Below, piece by piece: positions 21,168 through 32,992 of a stretch of DNA of 64,000 nt. The DNA is taken from contig JAJEKV010000191.1 in NCBI GenBank assembly GCA_021234155.1, forward strand, positions 176,842 to 240,841, given 5' to 3'. Position 1 is the stretch's first letter. Each line of letters opens with the position of its first letter. Source of the DNA: Isoetes taiwanensis (lineage: Eukaryota > Streptophyta > Lycopodiopsida > Isoetales > Isoetaceae). A model generated the notes under the pieces. It made no database searches. It was not told the origin of the DNA and saw only the letters and a program-made list of their open reading frames with translations. Made by a program: the position numbers and the translations under genes.

Positions 21168-24100
21168 TCTTATATTATAATGTTATTGTGTAAGTGTTGG
21201 ACCCAGCCCTAATTTGGACGGCTGAGATCCATCGACATTGCACGGCCAAGATTTCTTCTCTTCTCATCCTTTTTTTTTTTTAGGTTTCAACGGTGTAGAG
21301 CTTTGGACGGTGCAGAGCTCGGCCCGATCTTTTGCAGGTCTTTCCTGAAGCTAAGCATGGCTGGAAGCAGAAACATGGAAGCAGAAGCAACTCGAATAGG
21401 CGCCTAAAGACGGAACATAAAGAGGAAGAGGCAAGAAGAGGAATCGCTTTCTTCATTCTGGCAAAACAGAGCACAAATTAGGGTTTTTAATTTTTCTACC
21501 TGTTCCGTCACATTTTCGAGCTTCCCATGCCCTTCTTATGGCGCGGCACAGTCGTAGAGGCCGCCTGGCCACGTCCGAGAAGGTGGACTTCCCTAAGGTT
21601 CCTCTGCCTTTGATCCTGATTTTATTCTTTTGGTATGTTTTTCTTTTTCTTCTTTGATTTGCGAGTCTCTGGCCTGTTGGTTTTGTTCAGCATTGTTCTG
21701 ATCTTTGAACCACATCAGTGCAATGATTTCTTGCAGTTTATGGGTCTTGCATTGTTCTAATTTGGAAACCAACCATGGCCACCAGACCTCCTTCGACCAG
21801 TTAGATGAGTCTTCTGCTATGCCAGACCACAATGTACACAGGTCAGTTGAAGTTGAAAGCTTATGGATTTACACAGGCCAGTTGATCGATCTGTAAGGGA
21901 ATCCATAAATCGTGAGTTTTTATTATATCTGGAAATGCCTACTCTGATTAGAAATAGGCGTCCTATTTATGCATATTTCTTCTTTTTACAGGTTTGCAAG
22001 ATATTGCTTCTTATTCCGGGTTATCTGAGGTCCTTTCAGAATCATTCCTCGCAAATGGTAGGATGGATTACACATAGTTTTCTTGGCGAGTGGTGTGTTT
22101 ATCCCCACCTATGATGACAATATGGCAAAGTTGTTGGGCCTACTGCAGGTATAATTATATTCGTTTTAGAGGGCAGGATTTATATTGATGAGAATAGAAC
22201 AATTGTCGATCTGAAAACTTTGTTTTTCCAGATGGTTGGGTTTTCAGAAAACTGTGCTACTTGATTGCCAGAATCTTATTGAGCTGCTAGATGAATACAT
22301 AGCGGATCACGGGATCAATTATAGCCGTGATATGATTTTAGCATTTGCATGATGTGCCCATGGATTTAAAGAGAAGCAAATGAGCTTATAAGGATCGGTG
22401 AGAAAGTGCATTATTAGGCACTTATTTCAATGTTGGTGAGCTCAAATGTGACGGTCTATATTTCCAGGTGTACTTTCCTTGGGGAAAAGAAAACATTATT
22501 GACTCTGTGGCAAGGTGGGGAGGATAGTCTATATCTTCCTCGATCCCAAAGGAGATGGCTTATCTTGGATATATTGTAGCAGGTGTGTTGAAACCACCCC
22601 CTTCCACGTTTCCAAAGATCGTGAGCTTTCCATATATCCGAATTGTGCGCTCTAATTTGAAGTAGAGGACCTATTTATACATATTTCTCTTTTTTTCACA
22701 GATCCGCAAGGAAATGCTTCTTAGTCTGGAGGATCTAAGGGCCTTCCCTCACAAATAGTCGCATCGGTGGGGATGAACACATTATGGATTTACATTGGCG
22801 GTGAAGCCGGGTTACAAGAAGAAGGGCATCGATCGGGGCAATTTTAATCAGAAGAAAGGCATCCCGACTTTTTGACTTTAAACCCTAGCACAAAAGAGCT
22901 CGGCCTACGGTGCATGTCAAGCCCAGGCGTGGCACTTCCATAGCATTTTTCTTCAAAGACTTCTAAGACGTTTTCCAGCAACCAGAGCTCTGCCATGGAT
23001 TTCTGAACTACACTTTTTCGATTCTCTTTCTAGCTCTTTTCTTTATGGTGCTCTTAATCATAAAAAACAGTGGATCGGCTAGGCAAGGATAGCAGCAGCT
23101 TTCTCTTTTAAGAGCTAAGGCTCACAATCTCAAATTCCACGCAGAAATATGTTATGCTGGAGTTTCCCAAAATAGCTATTCAAGCCAAACCAGATTCTGT
23201 TTCTTTAATACGTATGTGCTCAGTCATATTTATCATGTTGCTAACCATCTTTTCCTTTGCTGCAAGTATAACAGATTTGCAAAAAATATGTTCACATAAA
23301 ACATGGATGCATTCGCTACCTTAGTTATGGAAATCCTCAAGTGGAACATTCATTTCAGGGTTTTTGGAGTCAACAAGGACAACCATGCCTTTGAGGAATA
23401 AGTCTGGCCTTTTAAAGCAGGGTTACAAGGCCAATTAAATGCTTTTATGAAGACAGGGGAAGGATGTCCTTAAAACTCCATGTGAAGCAGCCGGTTACCA
23501 GTGGAAATTACTGCTTCAACGAACACAAGATTTTGGATTTGGGTACCATGTATCGCCATTAAACTTTGATCTATAATGCCTCTGATATTATACATCACTC
23601 GCAGCATCACAGCAATTGCAACTACACAGGAAATACAGGTTCAGGAAAATGATCTGCCAGTCATCATGATCAATGTTACATTTCTATTCTTGATGTACTG
23701 ATCTATATTACACATGTATCATCAATGTTACACAATGCAGCTAAGGATAATGCACACATGCTGACTAAATAGGTCTGCATAATATAATTTGCAGAATAAT
23801 ATATCTTAGCTAATGTACAATCAAAATTATAAGTTAGTATTGGTAAATAGATATTTCTTAGCTAATGATTTAAAAGAGAGCAATGCATAAGCCTCTCCTA
23901 TAAACAAAGTTGTCAAACAAAGTTATTATGGCCAATAATAAGTGTTATATGAAACCTTGATGGGTTTATCATTAACAGGTTTCCAACTTTGTGTTGCCGG
24001 GCTTGGTTTTCTATTACCCCCCAACCCCATAAAACATTGGGTTGTGTACTCAATTCGCCCGTGCTTGGACAATTTAACATTGATGGTATTGTTAGCATAT

Positions 24101-24764
24101 AGTTTCAACAACAAAATAATTAGTAAATCAAACCATGTCCATTTCTGCAAACATCAACATGTCGCACAAGCCGGACACAAGTTTCTAAATTAGCGCAAGA
24201 ATTACAAACAAGCTCCTACATTAGCGTGGCACACGTTTACACGCCCGACAATGTCGGGCACACATTTACATTGACAATGCAATGAAGTCAACTTGACCCT
24301 CATATACACGAACATTGCAAAAACAAAATAACACTCCCTCACACTTCTAGCTCGAGGACTGCTCAAGCGATGCCCGAGCAAAATATCACACTCCTATAAA
24401 AACCTTGCACAGGCCGATCAACACTCAACCAGGGCAAGGGCAGACACACTACGCATTCAAGGTTCAAGATACCGATAAACATAGATGAGACATCAACATG
24501 CAATATTCCAAAGCAGTCCGAGTTGGCAAAGTTAACAATATAGACTAGCATGATTATATGGGATGAAGCCCTAATGATGCATCACAGATACCAATGCAGA
24601 ACTATCTAACATGAAGAAGCTTTTAGATGTTGTTAAATCTTTAGATATTTTTGTCATAATAATAGGTTACAAAAATTAGATTATTATTGCACGCATTTCC
24701 CATTGCGGTCAAAAGATTTGCATACTTCCAACTTATGCCCAGCAACGCTGGGCATCATTACTAG
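21168..24764 (+). mobile_element. Helitron H3, 3.6 kb, with gene-like cargo
   Basis: Starts TCTTATATTATAATG at 21168 after A (21167) and ends ATGCCCAGCAACGCTGGGCA, TCATTA, CTAG (24761-24764) before T (24765). Both flanks are H2 sequence. Unlike its neighbours it has no purine tract. It carries mixed-composition DNA with candidate splice sites. No Rep or helicase motif was found, so it is non-autonomous. Confidence 0.88.
21500..23600 (+). pseudogene. Candidate captured host-gene fragments inside Helitron H3
   Basis: Gene-like texture: ATGGCGCGGCACAGTCG at 21538 ending in a possible AAG|GT donor near 21590; pyrimidine-rich acceptors TTTTTACAG near 21990 and TTTTTTTCACAG near 22700. The second acceptor is followed by a diverged copy of the first putative exon (GCTTCTTATTCCGG versus GCTTCTTAGTCTGG). 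An exon-like piece also follows CCAG near 22230. Frames are short and broken and I do not recognise a product. Helitrons of plants commonly carry gene fragments; whether this is capture or old intergenic DNA is unproven. Confidence 0.35.
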
Positions 24765-24929
24765 TTATAATTATAATTATAATATAAGATAAAGTTTTAG
24801 CGTATGTCTTCAATCAAACCCTAATTTAGATAGTTGAGATCGTCTGATTGCATTCGAAGGCCGAGATTTATCGCACAACTTCTCACCACCGTGATTGGCC
24901 ATGCTCTGATCTCTTAAGAGGAAAGGGAA

Positions 24930-26445
24930 AATGGCAGAGAAAAGGGCAAAGTGAGAGGCAAAAAGGCACGGGTAAAAGGGAAAGATGGAGAAGGGAAAAG
25001 GAAAGGGAAAAGAGCACGAAAAAGGGAAAGAAAAAGAAAGGGAGAAAAAGGAAGGAAAAAAGGATACTATGAAAAGGAAAAGGGGGAAAGGAATAAGGGA
25101 AAAGAAAAGGGGAATGGAGGAAAAGGAAGAAAAATAGGGCAACGGGAAAAAGGTGAAGACGGAAAGGGTGACGGAAGGGAAAAAGGGGAAGATAAGAATG
25201 ATGGAGAGAAGGAAAAAGGGCATGGAAAAATAGAAAGGGAAGGAAAAAGGAAAAAGGAGGCAAAAAGGGAAAAGGGCATGAGGAAAAGGGAGAGGGAAAT
25301 GAGAGGAAGGAGAAAGTGGCACGAGAAGAGGAAAAGGGTGAGGAAAGGAAAAAAAGAAAGGGAAAAAGAGATGGAAAAAGAGAAAAGGGAAAAGCGAAAA
25401 GCAAAAAGAGAACAGAAAACATGGAATAGGAAAAGGGAAAAGGGGAAGAGGGTGGGGAAAGGAGGAAAAAGGGCATGTGAAAAAGGTGGAAAAAATGGAA
25501 TGGAAAAAGGTGTGGGAAAATGGAAAGGAAAAGAGAGAAGGAAAAAAAAGGGTGGAAAGGAAAGAGGAAAAGGGCATGGAAAAAGATGAAAAAAAGAAGG
25601 AAATGGGAGGCGAAAGGGGAAAGGGGAAAGAAAAAAGAACACGAGGAATAAGGAGGGAAAATGGAAAAGAGGAAGGGAAAAAGGGCACAGAAAAAACTGG
25701 AAGAGGGAAAGGGTGAGGAAAGGGTAAAAATAAAGGGAAAAAAAGCATAGGGAAAGGGAAAAGAAAAAGAAAAAAGGGGAAGAGGGTAGGGAAAGGCGGA
25801 AGAAAAGGCAAGTAAAAAAAAGTGGAAAAAGGGGAATGGAAAAATACATGGAAAAAAGGAAAAAGGAAAAAGGAAAGGGAAAGGGAAAGGGAAAGAGAAA
25901 AGGAAGGGGGGAAGGAAAGAGGAAAAGGGCACGGGAAAAAGGGAAAGGGTGGGGAAATGATGAAAAAAGAAGGAAAGGGAAAAAGAAAATGGGAGGCGGA
26001 AAGGGGGTAAGGAAAGGAAAAAGGCATGAGAAAAAGGAAGAAGAAAAATGGGAAAAAAGAGACATGAGATAAAGAAGAAGAGGGTGAGGAGAGGAAGAAA
26101 ACATAAAAAAAAGGTGGGGAAAAGGGAATGCAAAAAGGGCATAAGAAAAGGGAAGGGAAAAGAGAAAAGCAAAAGGAATGGGAAAAGGAAAGGGAAAAAA
26201 GAGCATGAGAAAAATGGGAAGGGTGGAGAAAGGTGAAAAGGGAAGGAAAAAAGCCGTCAAAAAAGGGAAAGGGAAAGGGAAAAATGAGAAGGAGAAAAGG
26301 AAGGAAAAGAGGAGGGAGAAGAGGGTAAAAAAGAAAAGAAAAAAAGAGAGAGAGAAGGAGAAAAGTAAATGTGCAGGAAAAATAAGAAAAGGGAAAAAAT
26401 AAAGTGTGTAAGAAAATGAGGAAAAAAGGATAGGGAAGGTTATCA
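24930..26445. repeat. Homopurine tract inside Helitron H4
   Basis: About 1.5 kb of nearly pure A/G on the plus strand. Punctuation such as GGGCATG, GGGCACG and AGCACG recurs at irregular ~70-100-bp spacing. Open frames in all six phases are a composition artefact. Confidence 0.9.
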
Positions 26446-26811
26446 AATGCACAAAAACCTCTTATAGCCTAGATATGATGAACTTGGTTAATGAGTCTGA
26501 GCTGAATAGGTTTCCATCCACAAATGTTCCCAACATTTGCCCAGCAACGCTGGGCACCATTACTAGTACATAAAATAGATGTGCTCGATCCTCTTGTATG
26601 AGGTCTGTGAATTTACTATTCAAGTAAGTTTACAGAATAAACAATTTATGGAGAAATAAACATCAACATTGTAAATCAAATATGTAAAACCTAATTCTGT
26701 ATATAAGGTATATAGGGTTTCCTATCTAGCCTTGTTTGGGATAAGCCTTTCAAGGAAATTAATCTTAAAAGTAGACCATATTTTTACTTCTTGATGCCCA
26801 TATATGAAACA

Positions 26812-28954
26812 TCTTATATTATAATGTTGTGTAATGGACCGCACCCTAAATCGGACGGTCGAGGATTTGATTGACCAATGGTGGAGATGATGTGTGCGTG
26901 TCTTCAACTAAAATTTCATCTTGACTATGGCTTCAATATGAAAGGGAAAAGGAAAAAGGAAAAGGAAAAGGAAAAGGGAAAAGGGAAAAGGGAAAAGGGG
27001 AAGGGGAAGGGAAAAGGAAAAACGATGAAAGGGAAAAGGGAAAAGGGAAAAGGGGAAGGGGAAGGGAAAAGGAAAACGATGAAAGGGAAAAAGGAAAGGG
27101 GGAAACGGGAAAAGGGAAGGGAAAAGGAAAAACGATGAAAGGGAAAAGGGAAAACTATAAAGGAAAAAGGAAAAGGAAAAAGGGAAGGGAAAAGGAAAAA
27201 AAGATGAAAGGGAAAAAGGGAAAAGGAAAACGGAAAAGGGAAAACGGAAAACGGAAAAGGAAAAAGGGAAAAGGGAAAAGGAAAAGGGGACGGGAAAAGG
27301 AAAAACGATGAAAGGAAAAAAAAGGAAAAGGGAAACGGAAAAGGGAAGGGAAAAGGAAAATGATGAAAAGGGAAAAAGGGAAAAGGGAAAAGGAAAAGGG
27401 GAAAGGAAAAGGAAAAAAAAGGGGAAAAGGGAAAAGGGAAAAGGGAAAAGGGAAAAGGGAAAAGGAAAAGGAAAAAACGATGAAAGGGAAAAGGGAAAAG
27501 GGAAAAGAAGAGGGGAAGGGAAAAGGAAAAACGATGAAAGGAAAAGGAAGAGGGGAAGGGAAAAGGAAAAAAAAGCGAAAAAGGGAAAATGGAAAAGGGA
27601 AAAGGAAGAGGAGAAGGGAAAAGGAAAAAAAAGATGAAAGGGAAAAAGGAAAAATGAAAAGGAATAAAGGAAAGGTAAAAGAGGAAAAAGGAAAGAGAAG
27701 GAGAAAAGGAAAAATGGAAAGATAAAAAGAAAATAGAAAAAGGAATAGAATAGGCGAGGGAAAGGAACGGAAAAAGAGCACCGCGAAGGGTAAGAAGTAA
27801 AGGTGAGAAAAGGAGAAAAAGGTAAGGGAAAATAAGAAAAGCTTGCAAAGTCTATGGAAAAAGAAAAGTAAAAAAAAAGGAAAAGAGAGGGGAAAAGGGA
27901 AAAAGAGAACTTGGGAAAAGGGAACGAGAAAAAGAGAAAAAATGAAAGGGCGTGAAAAAAGGGGAAAAGAGAAAGGGTGAAGAAAGAGAAAAAGGAAAGC
28001 AAAAAGAGCATCGAGAAAAAGGAAGAGGGAAAGGATGGAAAAATGAGGAAAAAGGTGGGGGAATTAGAATAGACAAAGGGTAGGGAGCAAGGAATAGGAA
28101 AAAAGAGGAAGGAGAAAAAGGGCACTAGAGACAAAAGGGAAGAGGGAAAGGGTGAGGAAATAGAAGAAAGAAAAGGGAAAAAGAGTATGGAAAGGGAAAA
28201 GAAAAAAAAACAAGAAAGGAGAAAGTGGAAAGGGGAAAAGGGGAAGAAGATGGGAAAAGAAGGAAAAAGGGTACATAAAAAAGGTTGAGAAAAGGGAATG
28301 GAAAGAGGCATATGAAAAGCGAAAAGGGAACGGAAAAGGAAAATGTAAAGGAAGGGGAAAAGAGAAAGGAAAGGGAAAAAAAAAGGAACATCGCAAAGCA
28401 AAAAAAGGGTGGGGAAAGTATGAAAAGGGAATGGAAAGTTGAAAGGAAAAGGAAAAGGAAAAAGGAGAAGGGAAAGCAAAAAGAGCATGAGGAAAAGAGG
28501 AGAGAGAAATTGGAAAAGAGATGGGGAAAAGGGCACGCGATCAAGAGGAAGAGGGTGGGGAAAGGAAGAAAAGGGCACATGAAAAGGTAAGCAAAAGAGA
28601 ACGAAAAAAATGCATGAGAAACGGGAAAGAGAAAAGGAAAAGGAAAAGGAAGGGGAAAAGGAAAGGGAAAGAGAATAGTGGAAAAATGGGAAGAGCGGGG
28701 AAAGATAAAAAGGAAGGGAAAAAGCTGATAAGAAAAAGAGAAAGAAAAAAAGGGAAAGGGAAAAGGGAAGGCAAAGGGAGGGAGAACGGGGTTAGAAAAA
28801 AAAAAGGGAGAATAAAAAAAGAAAGAAATTAAAGGTTCCTACAATACAAATGCCAGGACACCAACATTACCAGTTCCAACAAACCTTATTATTTCTAGGT
28901 CTCCAACATTGCCAGTTCCAACCTGTGCCCAGCAACGCTGGGCACCTTAACTAG
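26812..28954 (+). mobile_element. Helitron H5 (family A), 2,143 bp
   Basis: Begins TCTTATATTATAATG right after host A (26811); ends TGCCCAGCAACGCTGGGCA, CCTTAA, CTAG (28951-28954). The next base is the first T of Helitron H6. The 5' 130 bp, the purine tract and the 3' 100 bp match H7. Just inside the 3' end are two near-repeats of CCAACATT(A/G)CCAGTTCCAAC. Non-autonomous. Confidence 0.93.
26938..28835. repeat. Homopurine tract inside Helitron H5
   Basis: About 1.9 kb of A/G on the plus strand. The first ~700 bp are a minisatellite marked by ACGATGAAAGGG with GGGAAAA runs; the rest is irregular with GGGCACG/GCATG punctuation. At 26974-27000 four or more GGG runs are separated by four A's, which fits a canonical G-quadruplex pattern. 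Confidence 0.9.
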
Positions 28955-30747
28955 TCTTATATTATAAAGTTTTAGCGTATGTCTTCAATCAAACCCTAAT
29001 TTAGATAGTTGAGATCGTCTGATTGCATTCGAAGGCCGAGATTTATCGCACAACTTCTCACCACCGTGATTGGCCATGCTCTGATCTCTTAAGAGGAAAG
29101 GGAAAATGGCAGAGAAAAGGGCAAAGTGAGAGGCAAAAAGGCACGGGTAAAAGGGAAAGATGGAGAAGGGAAAAGGAAAGGGAAAAGAGCACGAAAAAGG
29201 GAAAGAAAAAGAAAGGGAGAAAAAGGAAGGAAAAAAGGATACTATGAAAAGGAAAAGGGGGAAAGGAATAAGGGAAAAGAAAAGGGGAAGGGAGGAAAAG
29301 GAAGAAAAATAGGGCAACGGGAAAAAGGTGAAGACGGAAAGGGTGACGGAAGGGAAAAAGGGGAAGATAAGAATGATGGAGAGAAGGAAAAAAGGGCATG
29401 GAAAAATAGAAAGGGAAGGAAAAAGGAAAAAGGAGGCAAAAAGGGAAAAGGGCATGAGGAAAAGGGAGAGGGAAATGAGAGGAAGGAGAAAGTGGCACGA
29501 GAAGAGGAAAAGGGTGAGGAAAGGAAAAAAAGAAAGGGAAAAAGAGATGGAAAAAGAGAAAAGGGAAAAGCGAAAAGCAAAAAGAGAACAGAAAACATGG
29601 AATAGGAAAAGGGAAAAGGGGAAGAGGGTGGGGAAAGGAGGAAAAAGGGCATGTGAAAAAGGTGGAAAAAATGGAATGGAAAAAGGTGTGGGAAAATGGA
29701 AAGGAAAAGAGAGAAGGAAAAAAAAGGGTGGAAAGGAAAGAGGAAAAGGGCATGGAAAAAGATGAAAAAAAGAAGGAAATGGGAGGCGAAAGGGGAAAGG
29801 GGAAAGAAAAAAGAACACGAGGAATAAGGAGGGAAAATGGAAAAGAGGAAGGGAAAAAGGGCAATGTAAAAAAAAAAGGCTGAAGAGGGAAAGGGTGAGG
29901 AAAGGGTAAAAATAAAGGGAAAAAAAGCATAGGGAAAGGGAAAAGAAAAGAAAAAAGGGGAAGAGGGTAGGGAAAGGCTAAGAAAAGGCAAGTAAAAAAA
30001 AAAGTGGAAAAAGGGAATGGAAAAATACATGGAAAAAGGGAAAAGGAAAAGGAAAGGGAAAGGGAAAGGAAAGAGAAAAGGAAGGGGGGAAGGAAAGAGG
30101 AAAAGGGCACGGAAAAAGAAAAGGGTGGGGAAATGATGAAAAAAGAAGGAAAGGGAAAAAGAAAAAAAAAGGCTGAAGGGGGGAAGGAAAGAAAAAAAAG
30201 GCATGAGAAAAAAAGGAAGAAGAAAAATGGGAAAAACGAGACATGAGATAAAGAAGAAGAGGGTGAGGGAGAGGAAGAAAACATAAAAAAAAAGAAAAAA
30301 GGGAATGCAAAAAGGGCATGAGAAAAGGGAAGGGAAAAGAGAAAAGCAAAAGAAATGGGAAAAGTAAAGGGAAAAAAGAGCATGAGAAAAATGGGAAGGG
30401 TGGAGAAAGGTGAAAAGGGAAGAAAAAAAGCCATCAAAAAAGGGAAAGGGAAAGGGAAAAATGAGAAGGAGAAAAGGAAGGAAAAGAGGAGGGAGAAGAG
30501 GGTAAAAAAGAAAAGAAAAAAAAAAAGAGAGAGAGAAGGAGAAAAGTAAATGTGCAGGAAAAATAAGAAAAGGGAAAAAAGAAAGTGTGTAAGAAAATGA
30601 GGAAAAAAGGATAGGGAAGGTTATCAAATGCACAAAAACCTCTTATAGCCTAGATATGATGAACTTGGTTAATGAGTCTGAGCTAAATAGGTTTCCATCC
30701 ACAAATGTTCCCAACATTTGCCCAGCAACGCTGGGCACCATTACTAG
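28955..30747 (+). mobile_element. Helitron H6 (family B), 1,793 bp, abutting H5
   Basis: Begins TCTTATATTATAAAG at 28955 directly after H5's CTAG; ends TGCCCAGCAACGCTGGGCA, CCATTA, CTAG (30744-30747) before host T (30748). Nearly identical to H4 over its length, including the purine tract. The simplest history is H6 first at host A^T, then H5 into the A^T formed by host A and H6's first T. Confidence 0.93.
29090..30620. repeat. Homopurine tract inside Helitron H6
   Basis: About 1.5 kb of A/G on the plus strand, near-identical to the tract in H4 apart from small A/G indels. Same GGGCATG/GGGCACG punctuation. Confidence 0.9.

Positions 30748-32992
<2,245 letters not shown>

Larger units (their letters stand above)
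19184..24789 (-). mobile_element. Helitron H2 (family A), inserted in H4 and split by H3
   Basis: On the plus strand it opens with CTAG (19184-19187) and TACCCAGCCTTGCTGGGCA, and ends with ATAATATAAGA at 24789, the complement of TCTTATATTAT. The flanks are A at 19183 and T at 24790, both from H4. Removing H3 (21168-24764) leaves 2,009 bp. The terminal 25 bp contain two extra TTATAA units compared with H1. The interior is a C/T tract on the plus strand. It lacks a ~90-bp subterminal block seen in H5 and H7. Confidence 0.9.
19171..26566 (+). mobile_element. Helitron H4 (family B), split by H2 and H3
   Basis: The 5' end TCTTCTTATATTA is at 19171-19183. The element resumes at 24790 with TAAAGTTTTAGCG and ends with hairpin TGCCCAGCAACGCTGGGCA and CTAG at 26563-26566. 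Own length is about 1,790 bp, nearly identical to H6 (1,793 bp). The host is unit 3: A at 19170 and T at 26567, with the empty site at 4466/4467. The interior from ~24930 is a purine tract. No coding sequence. Confidence 0.9.

Noticed and set aside
26541-26566. Hairpin TGCCCAGCAACGCTGGGCA read as a transcription terminator.
   Set aside because: It always lies six bases before CTAG at an element end and is not followed by a T run. This is the standard Helitron 3' end architecture.
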